Positions 49,529 through 60,200 of a DNA stretch of 64,000 bases are shown here, piece after piece. This DNA is from Eubacteriaceae bacterium. GTDB taxonomy: Bacteria; Bacillota; Clostridia; Oscillospirales; Acutalibacteraceae. Location of the stretch: the NCBI GenBank assembly GCA_021770095.1, contig JAETRQ010000001.1, positions 62,001-126,000 on the forward strand, given 5' to 3'. The notes under the pieces are model-generated. The model ran no database searches. It saw only the letters and a program-made list of their open reading frames with translations, and was not told the origin of the DNA. Position 1 is the first letter of the stretch; each line of letters starts with the position of its first letter. Made by a program: the position numbers and the translations under genes.

Positions 49529-49557
49529 ATTTTAAACTACACAAGTAACTAAGTCAA
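49529..49557 (-). promoter_or_regulatory. sigma-A-type promoter for murT-gatD-ddl
   Basis: On the minus strand TTGACT and TAAAAT are separated by 17 bases. It is back to back with the plus-strand promoter of the inositol-monophosphatase gene; the two -35 regions are only 13 bases apart. Confidence 0.7.
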
Positions 49558-49570
49558 TAATATTATATGG

Positions 49571-49599
49571 TTTTTTTATTTTAAATAATATGCTATAAT
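49571..49599 (+). promoter_or_regulatory. promoter for the inositol-monophosphatase/YtqA pair
   Basis: On the plus strand an extended -10 box TGC-TATAAT (49592-49599) lies 21 bases before the start codon. The region 17 bases upstream is only a T run (TTTTTT), so the -35 box is weak. Confidence 0.65.
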
Positions 49600-49619
49600 A
49601 ACAGACGGAGATGATAAAT

Positions 49620-50387
49620 ATGTTAAACAAAATAATTAATATTGTAAAACAGGCAGGAGAAATTTATAAAAATGCCGGCAATGACCTGGGTATTGAAGAT
49701 AAAGGCTCTTCAGTCAATCTGGTGACAAAATACGACAAAATGATACAGGACTTCCTTTTCACCGAACTGAAGAAAATTGTGCCTGATTGCACGTTTATCG
49801 GTGAAGAAGGAGAAGATAACAAAGCTTTGACTGACGGTTACTGTTTTATTGTTGACCCGATTGACGGAACAACAAACTTTATCAAAGACTTTCAGCACAG
49901 TGCAATCTGTGTCGGTCTTGCAAAAGATAAGGAACTTATCATAGGCGTTGTCCTTGATCCTGACCTTGATAATATCTTTTATGCCGAAAAAGGCAAAGGT
50001 GCATATTTAAATGGCAAAAGAATAAAAGCATCTGACTGTTCGATTGAAAACAGTCTGGTTTTGTTCGGCACCTGTCCATACGAACATGAACTGGCACACA
50101 AAACATTTGAACTGACTGAAAAGGTATTCCAAAAATGCCTTGAAGTAAGGCGATGCGGTTCTGCTGCACTGGATATATGTTACGTTGCAGCAGGCAAGGC
50201 TGATTTGTATTATGAAATGATTCTGCGTCCATGGGACTGGGCCGGAGCCTCTGTTATCCTGAAAGAAGCAGGCGCAAAAGCATATACATTTGAAAAAGAA
50301 GAACTGGATATTAACAAAATAAGTTCTTTAGTATGCGGAAACGAAAAGGCATTAAACGGTTTTTATGAAATATTACAGTCTGAATAA
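49620..50387 (+). CDS. inositol monophosphatase family protein
   Basis: A 255-residue lithium-sensitive-type metal phosphatase. FIGEEGED (about 63) carries the first metal ligands, VDPIDGTTNFIKDF (about 80) the second set, and the C-terminal RPWDWAGASVILKEAG (about 205) the third. All are intact. Members hydrolyse inositol phosphates, PAP, histidinol phosphate or sugar phosphates; the substrate is not set by sequence. In this genome a histidinol-phosphatase of this class (HisN-like) is one option, but there is no direct link. It is one of only two plus-strand genes. ATG at 49620 has GGAG 9 bases upstream, against 0 for the ATG at 49611. Confidence 0.9.
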   Translation: MLNKIINIVKQAGEIYKNAGNDLGIEDKGSSVNLVTKYDKMIQDFLFTELKKIVPDCTFIGEEGEDNKALTDGYCFIVDPIDGTTNFIKDFQHSAICVGLAKDKELIIGVVLDPDLDNIFYAEKGKGAYLNGKRIKASDCSIENSLVLFGTCPYEHELAHKTFELTEKVFQKCLEVRRCGSAALDICYVAAGKADLYYEMILRPWDWAGASVILKEAGAKAYTFEKEELDINKISSLVCGNEKALNGFYEILQSE

Positions 50388-51231
50388 TTATCTGAAAAAC
50401 ACCTTTGGTGATAAAGTATACAAAATAAGTCTCAACGCAGGATTCACATGTCCGAACAGAGACGGCACAATTGATAATCGAGGCTGTATCTTCTGTTCAA
50501 AAGGCGGCAGCGGAGATTTTGCCGAAGATGAACATCTGACCATAACACAGCAGATTGAAAATGGCAAAAACAGAGTAAAAAACAAAATAAAAAGTGAGAA
50601 GTACATTGCTTATTTTCAGGCTTTTACAAACACATATGCACCTGTCGAAATACTGAAAGAAAAATATCTTGAAGCCATTCACCATAAAGACATTGTTGCA
50701 TTGTCCATTGCTACACGGCCTGACTGTCTTGGTGATGATGTTATGGAACTTCTCAATGAAATGAACCAAATCAAACCCGTTTTTGTTGAACTTGGATTGC
50801 AGACGATTCATAAAAAAAGTGCTGATTATATCCGGCGCGGGTATGAATTAGACGTCTATGACAGGGCTGTAAAAAAATTAAAATCAATCGGAGTAAATAT
50901 TGTTGTACATCTGATAATCGGACTGCCGAATGAGAGTAAGAACGATATGATTGAAAGTGTAAAATATGTCTGCCAAAGCGATATTGACGGAATCAAACTG
51001 CAATTGCTCCATATACTGAAAAACACCGACCTTGCAGATGAATATTACCGAGGAAAAGTTAAGGTACTTGCATTTGATGAATATCTGGATATAATCAAAG
51101 CATGTATTGATATAATACCTGATAATATAGTGATTCACAGACTCACGGGTGACGGGGCAAAAAAAGACCTTATTGCTCCCCTTTGGTCAGCTGATAAAAA
51201 AAGAGTACTGAATGCAATTAACAAACTATAA
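50365..51231 (+). CDS. radical SAM protein, TIGR01212/YtqA family
   Basis: A 288-residue radical SAM protein. The cluster motif is unusual in spacing: CPNRDGTIDNRGCIFC (about 29-44), i.e. Cys, eleven residues, Cys, two residues, Cys, which is the diagnostic pattern of the YtqA/YhcC group. LSIATRPDCL (about 110), VELGLQTIHKK (about 132), INIVVHLIIGLPNE-like NIVVHLIIGLPNES (about 175) and the tail HRLTGDGAKKDLIAP follow. The family is linked to tRNA or coenzyme modification, but no reaction is proven here. It overlaps the inositol-monophosphatase-like gene by 23 bases and ends at a terminator shared with leuS. Confidence 0.92.
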   Translation: MKYYSLNNYLKNTFGDKVYKISLNAGFTCPNRDGTIDNRGCIFCSKGGSGDFAEDEHLTITQQIENGKNRVKNKIKSEKYIAYFQAFTNTYAPVEILKEKYLEAIHHKDIVALSIATRPDCLGDDVMELLNEMNQIKPVFVELGLQTIHKKSADYIRRGYELDVYDRAVKKLKSIGVNIVVHLIIGLPNESKNDMIESVKYVCQSDIDGIKLQLLHILKNTDLADEYYRGKVKVLAFDEYLDIIKACIDIIPDNIVIHRLTGDGAKKDLIAPLWSADKKRVLNAINKL

Positions 51232-51259
51232 TTCACTCAAACATCTTATCAATTATAAC

Positions 51260-51297
51260 AAAGCCGCAGGCAAAGAAAAATCTTTACCTGCGGCTTT
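51260..51297. terminator. bidirectional terminator between YtqA-like gene and leuS
   Basis: AAAGCCGCAGG and CCTGCGGCTTT form an 11-bp stem, extended by CAAAG/CTTTA, around an AAAAAT loop. It lies between two convergent genes: 29 bases after the YtqA-like stop and 23 before the leuS stop. T runs on both sides are short. Confidence 0.88.
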
Positions 51298-51319
51298 CAT
51301 TTTCATATAAACACAATAA

Positions 51320-53728
51320 TCAAACTGCTACAATATTAACGAGTTTGCCCGGAACATAAATTTCCTTCTTTATTGTTTTACCTGCAATATCAGCTGCGAT
51401 TCTCTCATCTGCTTTGGCAAGTGCAATTGCCTCATCCTTAGAAATATCAACAGGAACCGTAATTCGTGAACGCACCTTACCCATATACTGAAGAACAATC
51501 TCAACGGAATTGTCAATTGTCTTTTCTTCATCATATGACGGCCACTGTGCCTGATTAACCATTCCGCCGAAGTCCATAACTTCCCACATTTCTTCGGTAA
51601 TATGCGGAGCAAACGGATTAAGAAGAATTGTTAATGTTTTGAGTTCGTACCTGTTTACACCCTTTGAATACATCTCATTAACAAGGGTCATCATGGCAGC
51701 AATTGCAGTATTGCACTTGAGGTTATCAATATCATTGGTAACTTTTTTGATTGTTTTATGCATCAAAGTTTCCAGTTCTGCTGAATATGCATCACCGTCT
51801 TTAACTACATCCTGAAGATTCCAGAATCTTTCAAGGAAACGTTTACAACCCTTGATTGAATCGCTGTTCCAAGGGGCTGCTTTTTCAAAATCGCCGATAA
51901 ACATCTCATAAAGACGCATTGTGTCTGCACCATACTGGTCAACAATATCATCAGGATTAACAACATTGCCTCTTGATTTTGACATTTTCTCACCGTTTTC
52001 GCCGAGAATCATACCGTGTGAAGTACGCTTTGCGTATGGTTCTTTGGTTGCAACAACACCAATATCATACAGGAATTTATGCCAGAAACGGGAATAGAGC
52101 AAATGCAGAGTTGTATGCTCCATACCTCCGTTATACCAATCAACAGGGCCCCAATATTTTACTGCTTCAGGTGAAACCAACTCCTTATCATTATGAGGGT
52201 CCATATATCTCAGGAAGTACCATGAAGAACCTGCCCACTGCGGCATTGTGTCCGTTTCTCTTTTAGCAGGTTTACCGCAGCACGGACAAGTTGTGTTAAC
52301 CCAATCTGTCATTTTTGCAAGAGGTGATTCACCTGTATCTGTCGGTTCATAAGAATCAACCATCGGCAATCTGAGCGGAAGTTCACTTTCATCAATAGGA
52401 ACATAACCACAATCATCACACTTAATAAGCGGAATTGGTTCGCCCCAATATCTTTGGCGTGAGAACACCCAGTCACGGAGTTTGAAATTCACTTTCTGAT
52501 GGCCCTTTCCCTCTTTAGTCAGCCATTCAGTAATCGCAACTTTTGCCTCTTCAACTGTCATACCTGTAAGGAAAGATGAGTTAACCAATTTACCTGTTGC
52601 ACAATCCGTGAATGCTTCATTTTCAACACCCACAGTTGAACCGGCAACTACTTCAATAATCGGCAAGTCAAATTTCTTTGCAAATTCCCAGTCACGGGTA
52701 TCATGGGCAGGTACAGCCATAATGGCACCTGTACCGTAAGAAGTAAGTACATAATCGGAAATAAATATAGGAATCTGCGTATCATTAACAGGATTAATAC
52801 CCATTACACCTTCAAGTTTAACACCTGTCTTATCTTTATTGAGTTCTGTTCGCTCAAAATCAGATTTGTGAGCGGCCTCATCCTGATATTTACGCACTTC
52901 ATCAAGGTTTGTGAGTTTATCAGCCCACTTTTCAATAAGTGCATGTTCAGGAGAAATAACCATATATGTTGCACCGAATAAAGTATCCGGTCTTGTTGTA
53001 TAAACAGTAAGCGTATCGCCGAGTGTTGTGCCAAAGTCAACTTCAGCACCTGTTGAACGCCCAATCCAATTCTTTTGCTGAACCTTAACTCTGTCAATGA
53101 AATCGAGGTCATCAAGGTCATCAACAAGTCGTTGTGCATATTCAGTTATCTTAAGCATCCACTGGCTTTGATTTTTTCTGATAACTTCACTGCCGCAGCG
53201 TTCACAAACACCGTTAACAACTTCTTCGTTAGCGAGTACACATTTGCAGGAAGTACACCAGTTAACTGCCATTTCTTTTTTATAAGCAAGTCCTTTTTTG
53301 AACAACTGAAGGAAAATCCACTGCGTCCATTTGTAATAAGACGGATCGGTTGTATTAATTTCTCTTGTCCAGTCAAAAGAAAATCCAAGAGCCTGAAGCT
53401 GTGATTTAAAATGAGCAACATTATTCTTTGTTACCTCTTCAGGATGAATATGATTTTTGATAGCAAAGTTTTCAGTCGGAAGTCCGAATGCATCCCATCC
53501 CATCGGATAAAGAACATTATAACCCTGAAGTCTCTTTTTTCTCGCCACAATGTCAAGAGCGGTATAGGAACGTGGGTGACCAACGTGAAGACCCTGACCT
53601 GACGGATAAGGAAACTCAACAAGACAATAGAACTTAGGAAGTGAATAATCCTGCTTTGCGGCAAAAGTATTCTGGCTGTACCAGACATTCTGCCACTTGG
53701 TTTCAATTTTTTTAAAGTCGTAATTCAT
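51320..53728 (-). CDS. leuS: leucyl-tRNA synthetase
   Basis: An 802-residue class Ia enzyme. The HIGH motif is GLHVGHPR in [16 protein letters not shown] (about 40), the KMSKS motif appears as EKMSKSRGN (about 573), and a CP1 editing domain (about 220-415) contains [17 protein letters not shown] and [15 protein letters not shown]. Two zinc modules are seen: CTSCKCVL with CERCG, and CDDCGYVP with CPCCGKP. The enzyme joins leucine to tRNA-Leu in the cytoplasm. It starts 3 bases after rsfS and there is no T-box leader. The gene ends just before the shared terminator. Confidence 0.97.
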   Translation of the reverse strand: MNYDFKKIETKWQNVWYSQNTFAAKQDYSLPKFYCLVEFPYPSGQGLHVGHPRSYTALDIVARKKRLQGYNVLYPMGWDAFGLPTENFAIKNHIHPEEVTKNNVAHFKSQLQALGFSFDWTREINTTDPSYYKWTQWIFLQLFKKGLAYKKEMAVNWCTSCKCVLANEEVVNGVCERCGSEVIRKNQSQWMLKITEYAQRLVDDLDDLDFIDRVKVQQKNWIGRSTGAEVDFGTTLGDTLTVYTTRPDTLFGATYMVISPEHALIEKWADKLTNLDEVRKYQDEAAHKSDFERTELNKDKTGVKLEGVMGINPVNDTQIPIFISDYVLTSYGTGAIMAVPAHDTRDWEFAKKFDLPIIEVVAGSTVGVENEAFTDCATGKLVNSSFLTGMTVEEAKVAITEWLTKEGKGHQKVNFKLRDWVFSRQRYWGEPIPLIKCDDCGYVPIDESELPLRLPMVDSYEPTDTGESPLAKMTDWVNTTCPCCGKPAKRETDTMPQWAGSSWYFLRYMDPHNDKELVSPEAVKYWGPVDWYNGGMEHTTLHLLYSRFWHKFLYDIGVVATKEPYAKRTSHGMILGENGEKMSKSRGNVVNPDDIVDQYGADTMRLYEMFIGDFEKAAPWNSDSIKGCKRFLERFWNLQDVVKDGDAYSAELETLMHKTIKKVTNDIDNLKCNTAIAAMMTLVNEMYSKGVNRYELKTLTILLNPFAPHITEEMWEVMDFGGMVNQAQWPSYDEEKTIDNSVEIVLQYMGKVRSRITVPVDISKDEAIALAKADERIAADIAGKTIKKEIYVPGKLVNIVAV

Positions 53729-53731
53729 ATG

Positions 53732-54085
53732 TTAATCCTCCAAAAAATTTGTAATATCTATTTTTTCACCGTCTTCCCACAAACGCTCAAGCTGATAAAA
53801 ATCACGCTGATCCTTGTAGAAAATATGGATAATAACCGAATTATAATCAAGACATACCCAAGGCGTATTTCTGCCTTCAATATGATGAGGTTCAACGCCC
53901 TGTTTATCAAGTTGATATTCAACCTCTTCAGCAAGAGCCTTAACCTGCGTTGAACTTGTACCTGTTGCAATAACAAAATAATCAGCAATGATTGTTAAAT
54001 CCGTAATACCGATTACCTGAATATTTTCGCCTTTTTTACTGTCAATGGCCATTACTGCTGCCTTAACAATATCTTTCGTTTCCAT
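53732..54085 (-). CDS. rsfS: ribosomal silencing factor RsfS
   Basis: A 117-residue RsfS/Iojap protein that binds L14 on 50S subunits and blocks subunit joining in poor conditions. The VIGITDLTIIADYFVIATGTSS segment (about 25-45), VEPHHIEGRN and WVCLDYNSVIIHIF are characteristic. Length is typical. It comes after yqeK, 15 bases downstream, and 3 bases before leuS, in the conserved Clostridia order nadD-yqeK-rsfS-leuS. Confidence 0.94.
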   Translation of the reverse strand: METKDIVKAAVMAIDSKKGENIQVIGITDLTIIADYFVIATGTSSTQVKALAEEVEYQLDKQGVEPHHIEGRNTPWVCLDYNSVIIHIFYKDQRDFYQLERLWEDGEKIDITNFLED

Positions 54086-54100
54086 TAAGTCACTTTCCTT

Positions 54101-54673
54101 TTATATATTTTCATTTTTAATCAACCAATTATATGCTGCAACCGTGTCAGGATGGAGCATATTTTCTTTATCCACAACAGATTTTATCGTAAACTCGGTT
54201 GCATAAAGCATACCGGCACGCCTGTCTTTTTCTACTTGCTGACGCATAATATCAACATCTTGATAATCTCTGTCAGCAGAAATAAAATCGGCAAGATAAA
54301 TAACCTGTTCAAGCAAAGACATATTATCCCTGCCTGTGGTATGATAACGTATAGCATTCAAAATTTCTTCATCATCAATACCTAGCATAACTTTGGCATA
54401 AGCACTGCCTGAAATCTGGTGATAAAACTTCAACTGGCTTTTTTCAAAATCTGTTATATGCATATTTGCTTTTGCAATAACATCAAGCTGCTCCTGCGGT
54501 GAACTTTCTTTCATAACATCATGAAGAATTCCTGCAACTTCAGCCTTATGAACATCAGCTCCAAATCGTTCTGCCAAGACCATTGCACTTTCACAAACAC
54601 AAAGTGAATGATAAAATCTGTAATCTGATAATTTTTCTCTTATAATCGTTCTGTATTCTTCAATATTATACAC
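54101..54673 (-). CDS. yqeK: HD-domain hydrolase YqeK (symmetrical Ap4A hydrolase type)
   Basis: A 190-residue HD-domain phosphohydrolase. The motif residues are RFYHSLCVCESAM (first His), GILHDVMKE (HD, about 52), KFYHQISGSAYA (about 83), RYHTTGRDNMS (about 106) and YLADFISADRDY (about 120). Members of this family split diadenosine tetraphosphate to two ADP with ferrous iron. GTG at 54673 is selected: AAAGGG lies 8 bases upstream, and it overlaps the nadD end by 8 bases. ATG starts further upstream would run well into nadD. Confidence 0.9.
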   Translation of the reverse strand: MYNIEEYRTIIREKLSDYRFYHSLCVCESAMVLAERFGADVHKAEVAGILHDVMKESSPQEQLDVIAKANMHITDFEKSQLKFYHQISGSAYAKVMLGIDDEEILNAIRYHTTGRDNMSLLEQVIYLADFISADRDYQDVDIMRQQVEKDRRAGMLYATEFTIKSVVDKENMLHPDTVAAYNWLIKNENI

Positions 54674-55268
54674 GATAAAGACCCTTTTCTGAAATATAAT
54701 CACATACTTTGTACGGAACAAGTGAAGAAATATCCTCATTGTTCTTTACTTTACTTCTGACCATACTTGAACTGAGTTTCAGCACAGGCTTATCACAAAT
54801 ATAGTATTTTCCGTCAAAAGCAGGGATACTCTTTGCATAATCAAGCATTCGCTTTTTCTCATTTTCATCCTCCCTGGCACTGGTACAGATTGTTACCATC
54901 TGAAGTATACTTTCATACTTATACCAATGATGAAATGTCATAAACTGATCTGCACCGATAATCAAAAAGAATTTATCATCCGGATAAATACTTCTGAGTT
55001 GCCGGAGAGTGTCATAAGTATAGGACTTACCTGTACGTTCAAACTCAATAGTTGAAATCTCGTAATCCCTATTATCACTGACCGCCAATGACAGCATATT
55101 GATTCTGTCCTGTGCATCAGCAAGATTATCAGAAGTTTTATGCGGCGGTACAGATGTCGGGATAAAAATGATTTTATCCAAATTCAAATCAATAAAATAA
55201 TTCTTTGCCAAATTCAGATGACCGTTATGAACAGGATTGAATGCACCGCCGAATATACCGATATTCAT
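54666..55268 (-). CDS. nadD: nicotinate-nucleotide adenylyltransferase
   Basis: A 200-residue nucleotidyltransferase that makes nicotinate adenine dinucleotide in NAD synthesis. The dinucleotide motif GIFGGAFNPVHNGHLNLA (about 4-21), the FIPTSVPPHK substrate loop (about 36) and LSSSMVRSKV near the end (the SSTxIR motif) are visible. It overlaps yhbY by 1 base at its start and yqeK by 8 at its end. This gene order (yhbY-nadD-yqeK-rsfS) is conserved in Firmicutes. Confidence 0.96.
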   Translation of the reverse strand: MNIGIFGGAFNPVHNGHLNLAKNYFIDLNLDKIIFIPTSVPPHKTSDNLADAQDRINMLSLAVSDNRDYEISTIEFERTGKSYTYDTLRQLRSIYPDDKFFLIIGADQFMTFHHWYKYESILQMVTICTSAREDENEKKRMLDYAKSIPAFDGKYYICDKPVLKLSSSMVRSKVKNNEDISSLVPYKVCDYISEKGLYRV

Positions 55269-55693
55269 TATCTTCCCCTAAACTTTGGTCTGTCATAAAC
55301 AGCGTATGGATTTTTTGCTTCTTTTTCTCTCTGGCGCTGTCTTTTCCCTTTAATTTTCACCTTTTTCTTTGCCACAGCCTTTGCAGTACCCGAACCGCGT
55401 TTCTTCTTTTTCTCCGCAATTCTGTCAGGGTCAGCCGGACGATAAAGCACAATAATACCGCCGATAACCTGAATAATATCAGCATTCAAAGGCAATGCCA
55501 GTTCCTGTGCAAGTTCTTTTGGTGTTTTTGGTGCAGATTCAAGATGAACACGGATTTTTATAAGTTCTCTTGCATCCAGCGTATCATCAATCTGCGTTAT
55601 TAAATTATCACTTATACCCTCTTTGCCGAGTTGAATCACAGGCTCAAGGGAATTTGCTTTTGCTCGCCAATAGGCTCTTTCTTTTGAGGTCAT
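55268..55693 (-). CDS. yhbY: CRM-domain RNA-binding protein YhbY, ribosome assembly
   Basis: A 141-residue protein. The first 95 residues are a CRM domain: KERAYWRAKANSLEPVIQLGKEGISDNLI at the start, then IKIRVHLE and the VVQVIG-like ADIIQVIGGIIVLYR ending. Members bind pre-50S particles. A very basic tail of about 45 residues (KKKRGSGTAKAVAKKKV and following) extends the protein past the usual length of about 97, and should help RNA binding. It overlaps rdgB by 4 bases and nadD by 1. Confidence 0.92.
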   Translation of the reverse strand: MTSKERAYWRAKANSLEPVIQLGKEGISDNLITQIDDTLDARELIKIRVHLESAPKTPKELAQELALPLNADIIQVIGGIIVLYRPADPDRIAEKKKKRGSGTAKAVAKKKVKIKGKRQRQREKEAKNPYAVYDRPKFRGR

Positions 55694-56277
55694 ATATTTT
55701 TCTCCAATTCTTTCACAAGCAATCTTAAAGCATTACCACGGTGGCTGATTTTATCCTTTTCCTCAGCCGTATATCTGCCAAATGCTTTTCCGTCAACAAG
55801 AAACAGCGGATCATATCCGAAACCTTCATTGCCGTCACGTTCAAAACCGATATAGCCATTGCACTCGCCGCGCACAACAATTTCTCTTCCGTCAGGGAAA
55901 ACACAGCAGATTGCACAAACATAATAAGCTGTTCTCTTTGACATTTCAACACCATCAAGTTTTTCAAGCAGAAGATCATTGTTCAATTCATCATTGCCGT
56001 GTTCTCCTGCAAATCTTGCCGAAAAAATACCGGGTGCACCGTCGAGGTAATCTACACACAATCCCGAATCATCGGCAATTGCCGGCATATTTGTCGCTTT
56101 GCAGGCAGCATATGCTTTTATCTTTGCATTATCTTCAAAAGTCTGTCCGTCCTCTTCAACTTCTTCAAGTGTGATACCCAGCATCTTTGCAGTAACAACA
56201 TGGATACCGAGCGGTGAAAGTATTCTTTGCATTTCTGCAAGTTTTTTCATATTATTTGTTGCCAGAATAAAATCCAT
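55690..56277 (-). CDS. rdgB: XTP/dITP diphosphatase (RdgB/HAM1)
   Basis: A 195-residue pyrophosphatase that clears XTP, dITP and ITP from the nucleotide pool. ILATNNMKKLAEM (about 4-16), the metal-binding TFEDNAKIKAY (about 50), IADDSGLCVDYLDGAPGIFSARFAG (about 68) and the final KDKISHRGNALR are hallmark residues. It begins 3 bases after ftsY and overlaps yhbY by 4 bases. A complementary pool-cleaning enzyme, MazG, is encoded elsewhere in the window. Confidence 0.95.
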   Translation of the reverse strand: MDFILATNNMKKLAEMQRILSPLGIHVVTAKMLGITLEEVEEDGQTFEDNAKIKAYAACKATNMPAIADDSGLCVDYLDGAPGIFSARFAGEHGNDELNNDLLLEKLDGVEMSKRTAYYVCAICCVFPDGREIVVRGECNGYIGFERDGNEGFGYDPLFLVDGKAFGRYTAEEKDKISHRGNALRLLVKELEKNI

Positions 56278-56279
56278 AA

Positions 56280-57239
56280 TTAATCCTCATTAATAAAATT
56301 TGTTATATCTTTATCATCAGCAGGAACCTGTGCATCAAACAACGCACTTGCAAATGCATCGGCATCAAACGGCTGAAGGTCCTCGATTTTTTCACCGACA
56401 CCGACAAATTTAACGGGCACATCAAGTTCATTATTGATTGCAAGAACCACACCGCCCTTAGCAGTACCGTCCAGTTTTGTAAGAACAATACCTGTAATAC
56501 CTGCTGCTTCTTTAAAATCCTTTGCCTGATTGACAGCATTCTGACCTGTTGTTGCATCAAGAACAAGCAGAATTTCTTTTGAAGCGTCAGGCAATTCTCT
56601 GTCTATTACACGGGAAATTTTATTAAGTTCATCCATAAGATTTTTCTTATTATGAAGTCGTCCTGCCGTATCAATAATGATTACATCTGCATTTCTTGCC
56701 TTGCCTGCCTGAATCGTATCATACACAACAGCGGCAGGGTCTGCACCTTCACCATGTTTAATAAGGTCAACATCCGCCCTGTCTGCCCATACCTGTAATT
56801 GCTCAATTGCGGCAGCACGGAAAGTATCGGCAGCACCTAAAATTACTTTTCTGTTCTGCTCTTTCAGTCGGAGTGCAAGTTTGCCGATTGTGGTCGTTTT
56901 GCCTACACCGTTAACACCAATCATAAGAATAATGGAAGGCTTTGAACGAAGACGCAGATAACTACCTCCCCAAACAACACCTGAAACAATATCCTTCATT
57001 GTTTCTCTAACTTGGTTAACATTTGTGATTTTATCATTATTAATCTTATTTTTCAAATCACGAATAATTCTTTCGGCGGTAGGCATACCTACATCACCCA
57101 TAATAAGAATTTCTTCCAGTTCATCAAAAAGGTCATCGGTAATCTCCTCATAAGACTCCATTACCTCGTCCATCTGAGCAGTGATACCCTCATCTCTTGT
57201 TTTTCTTAATCCGCGTTTAAAAACATCAAAAATACCCAT
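56280..57239 (-). CDS. ftsY: signal recognition particle receptor FtsY
   Basis: A 319-residue SRP-type GTPase that receives ribosome-nascent-chain complexes at the membrane. An N domain of helices (about 1-95) is followed by the G domain with [15 protein letters not shown] (about 113, P-loop), DTAGRLHN (about 196), [10 protein letters not shown] (about 253) and [13 protein letters not shown] at the C-terminus. There is no acidic A domain beyond a short start, as in other Firmicutes. It follows smc by 11 bases, the standard order smc-ftsY. Confidence 0.96.
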   Translation of the reverse strand: MGIFDVFKRGLRKTRDEGITAQMDEVMESYEEITDDLFDELEEILIMGDVGMPTAERIIRDLKNKINNDKITNVNQVRETMKDIVSGVVWGGSYLRLRSKPSIILMIGVNGVGKTTTIGKLALRLKEQNRKVILGAADTFRAAAIEQLQVWADRADVDLIKHGEGADPAAVVYDTIQAGKARNADVIIIDTAGRLHNKKNLMDELNKISRVIDRELPDASKEILLVLDATTGQNAVNQAKDFKEAAGITGIVLTKLDGTAKGGVVLAINNELDVPVKFVGVGEKIEDLQPFDADAFASALFDAQVPADDKDITNFINED

Positions 57240-57250
57240 TTTTATTCACC

Positions 57251-60200
57251 CTATTCTTCAAGTCCCATTTTTTCTGCAAGTTCTGCGGTCTGGAGTTCAA
57301 TCAGTTTTGATACACCCTTTTCCTGCATCGTAACACCGTACAGAACATCTGCCTCTTCCATTGTTCCGCGTCTGTGCGTAATAGAAATAAACTGGGTTCT
57401 GTCCGTCATCTTACGCATATATTTCGCAAATCGTTCAACATTGACATCGTCAAGTGCGGCTTCCACCTCATCGTAAATACAGAATGGCGCAGGCTGAACT
57501 TTAAGAACACTGAAAAGCAAAGCCATTGCCGCCAGTGACTTTTCACCGCCTGAGAAAAGATTGATATTCTGTACTGATTTGCCCGGTGGCTGAATTTTAA
57601 TTTCAATCGGTGATTCAAGGCAGTTATCAGGCTGTTCCAAAACAATCTCACCTTTACCGCCGCCGAAGAAATCTGAAAATGACACCTTGAATTCTTCATT
57701 AATTTTATTAAACTTTTCAAGGAATTTTTCACTCATTGATGAGGTTAAATCCTCAATAATTTTAAGCAATTCCGACTTTGACTTTTCAACATCGCCGATT
57801 TGCTCTTTGAGGAATTCATATCTTTCAGACACTTCTTTATATTCCTCAATCGCACCAACATTGATTGAGCCGAGACCTCTGATTTCCACCTTAATTTCGT
57901 GGAGACGTTTTTTTGCCTCAGACATATTCTCAATCTCAATATTGAGTGCTTCTGCCTCACGCTTTGTGAGTTCATATTGTTCAAAGAGCATATCGTTGAG
58001 TTCGTCATACTCTTTGCGCATTGCAATCTTTCTTTCATCAAGGCGGACAAGTTCACCTGAAAGTTTTTCACGCTCCTGCCCTTTATTTCTTTCAAGAATA
58101 CGCAGTTCACCTGAACGCTTTTCAAGGGCATTTCTGTGTTCAATCTGATTGGAAATATCCACATCGGAGGCCTTGGCTTTTTGACGGAGGTCCTCTGCCT
58201 GTGCCTTAACCTCATTAACTGAAACAAGCAGAGCAGCATTTCTTTCTTCTATATTCTTTATATCATCCTGAATCGTTCTCACTCTGTCTGACTGTGTGCT
58301 TTTTCTCAATTCAAGTTCTTCAATAAAGATTTTTGCTGATTCAGTATCCTTAACAAGGGTTACAAGTTCAAGATTAATTTCCTCACTCTGTTTTCTGTAC
58401 TCTTCACGTTTTGCGAGGAGTTCCTGCGTATTTCCTGCAGCAACAGCAAGTTCATTTTCACTATCTGCAATTTGTTTTTCAATAGAATCTGCCTGCGCTT
58501 GTGATTGTGCATTCTGTGCTTCAAAATCAGCAATTCTGGCACTTGCATTATTCTTTTCCTGCAAAAGAGAATCACGCTGGGAACAAGCAGCATCCAATTT
58601 TTCACAAATAAGTTTGTACTCACCCTGTGCTCTGATCAGTTCTTCTTTTGCCTGCTGCAAATCAACCTGAGCACCCTGAAGTTGTGCGGCGGAATAATTT
58701 GCATCCTCAAGAGCGGATTTGAACTGAGCCTTTAATGTTTCAACTGTCTTTTCAATTTCCTGAGCCTGAGCATTCAGTTCATCAATCATATTGCTGCGTG
58801 ACAGAATACCTGCACCCTTTGACTGAGAACCGCCGGTCATGGAGCCGCCCGGATTAATCACCTGACCGTCAATTGTAACAAGTTTAAATCTGTTACCATA
58901 ACGCTTGGCAATTCCGATAGCACAATCCATATCGTCAACAATTACAACCCTGCCGAGAAGATTTGATACAATATCCTTGTATTCCTTTTTACAATCAACA
59001 AGGTCACTTGCAATTGCAACAAAGCCAAGGTTATCATCAAGATTTTTTTCTTCAAGGACTCTTGGTTTGATATTTGAAATAGGCAAAAATGTCACTCTGC
59101 CTATACGATTATTCTTCAAATAATAAATTGCACGCTTTGCATCTGCTTCATTGGTTGTAACAATATTCTGCATTGCCGCACCAAGTGCAACTTCAACTGC
59201 AACCGAATATTCGTTGCTTACTGTGATAAGTTGTGACAACGGACCATGAATACCGGAGAGAGCCTTGTTTTGAGCCTGTTTCATCACAGCCTTTACAGCA
59301 CCGGAAAAACCTTCCATATTCTTCTCAAGGTCGCTGAGCATTCTCGCTTTTGACTGCTTTTGAGAAAGTTCAAGGTTTGCTTTTTCCAAATCCGATTTTA
59401 TCTTATCAGCTTTTTGCGTTTTACTGTCAACTTTTATTTTATATCCTGAAAGAGCATTGTTGTTCTCCTCAATTCTTTCCTGCAATGCTTTCAGATTATT
59501 TTCACTGTCACTCTTTTGCGACTGAGCAAGCTGTACTTCTTTTTCACATTCGGCAACAGCATCATCCACAACATTCTGACGTGACTTAATTTCTTCAATT
59601 GAAGAAAGAGCCTTTGAACATTTCACTCTGCAGTCAGAGAGTTCAAGTGTAAGTGAAGTTATCTTTTGATTCAGTTCAACTGAAAGTTTGGAATACTCTT
59701 CATTTGAAGAAACAAGTTCTTCCATCTGTTCAGTAATACTTTTCAGCTGTGCTTTTTTATCTTCAATATGGACAGTATTGCCGGCTATTAAATCATTTTT
59801 TTCTTTAATCTGTGCATCAATTGAAGTATTGGAATCATCAGCAATACCAATATCATTTTTCAGTCTTTCGATAGTCTCATTATTATGTCTGATTGACGTC
59901 TCAAAAACATCTGCCTCACCATCTTTTTTCAGTGCGGCTTCTTCATATTCCTTTGAACCGATTCTCACCTGTTCAATATCCGCATTAATGCGTGCAGTTT
60001 TTTCAAGAATATCCTCAATCTCTGTTTCAATTGATTTTAATTCTTTTTCACAAATTTCATACGATGCCTGTGTTGCATCAATCTTATGTTCCTGTTCACG
60101 CAATTCATTTGTAAAACGATTAATTTTATTAATCCATACACCGATTTCAAGTGTCTTTTTTTCTTCTGATAATTCAAGAAAACGTGCTGCTTTTTCACTC

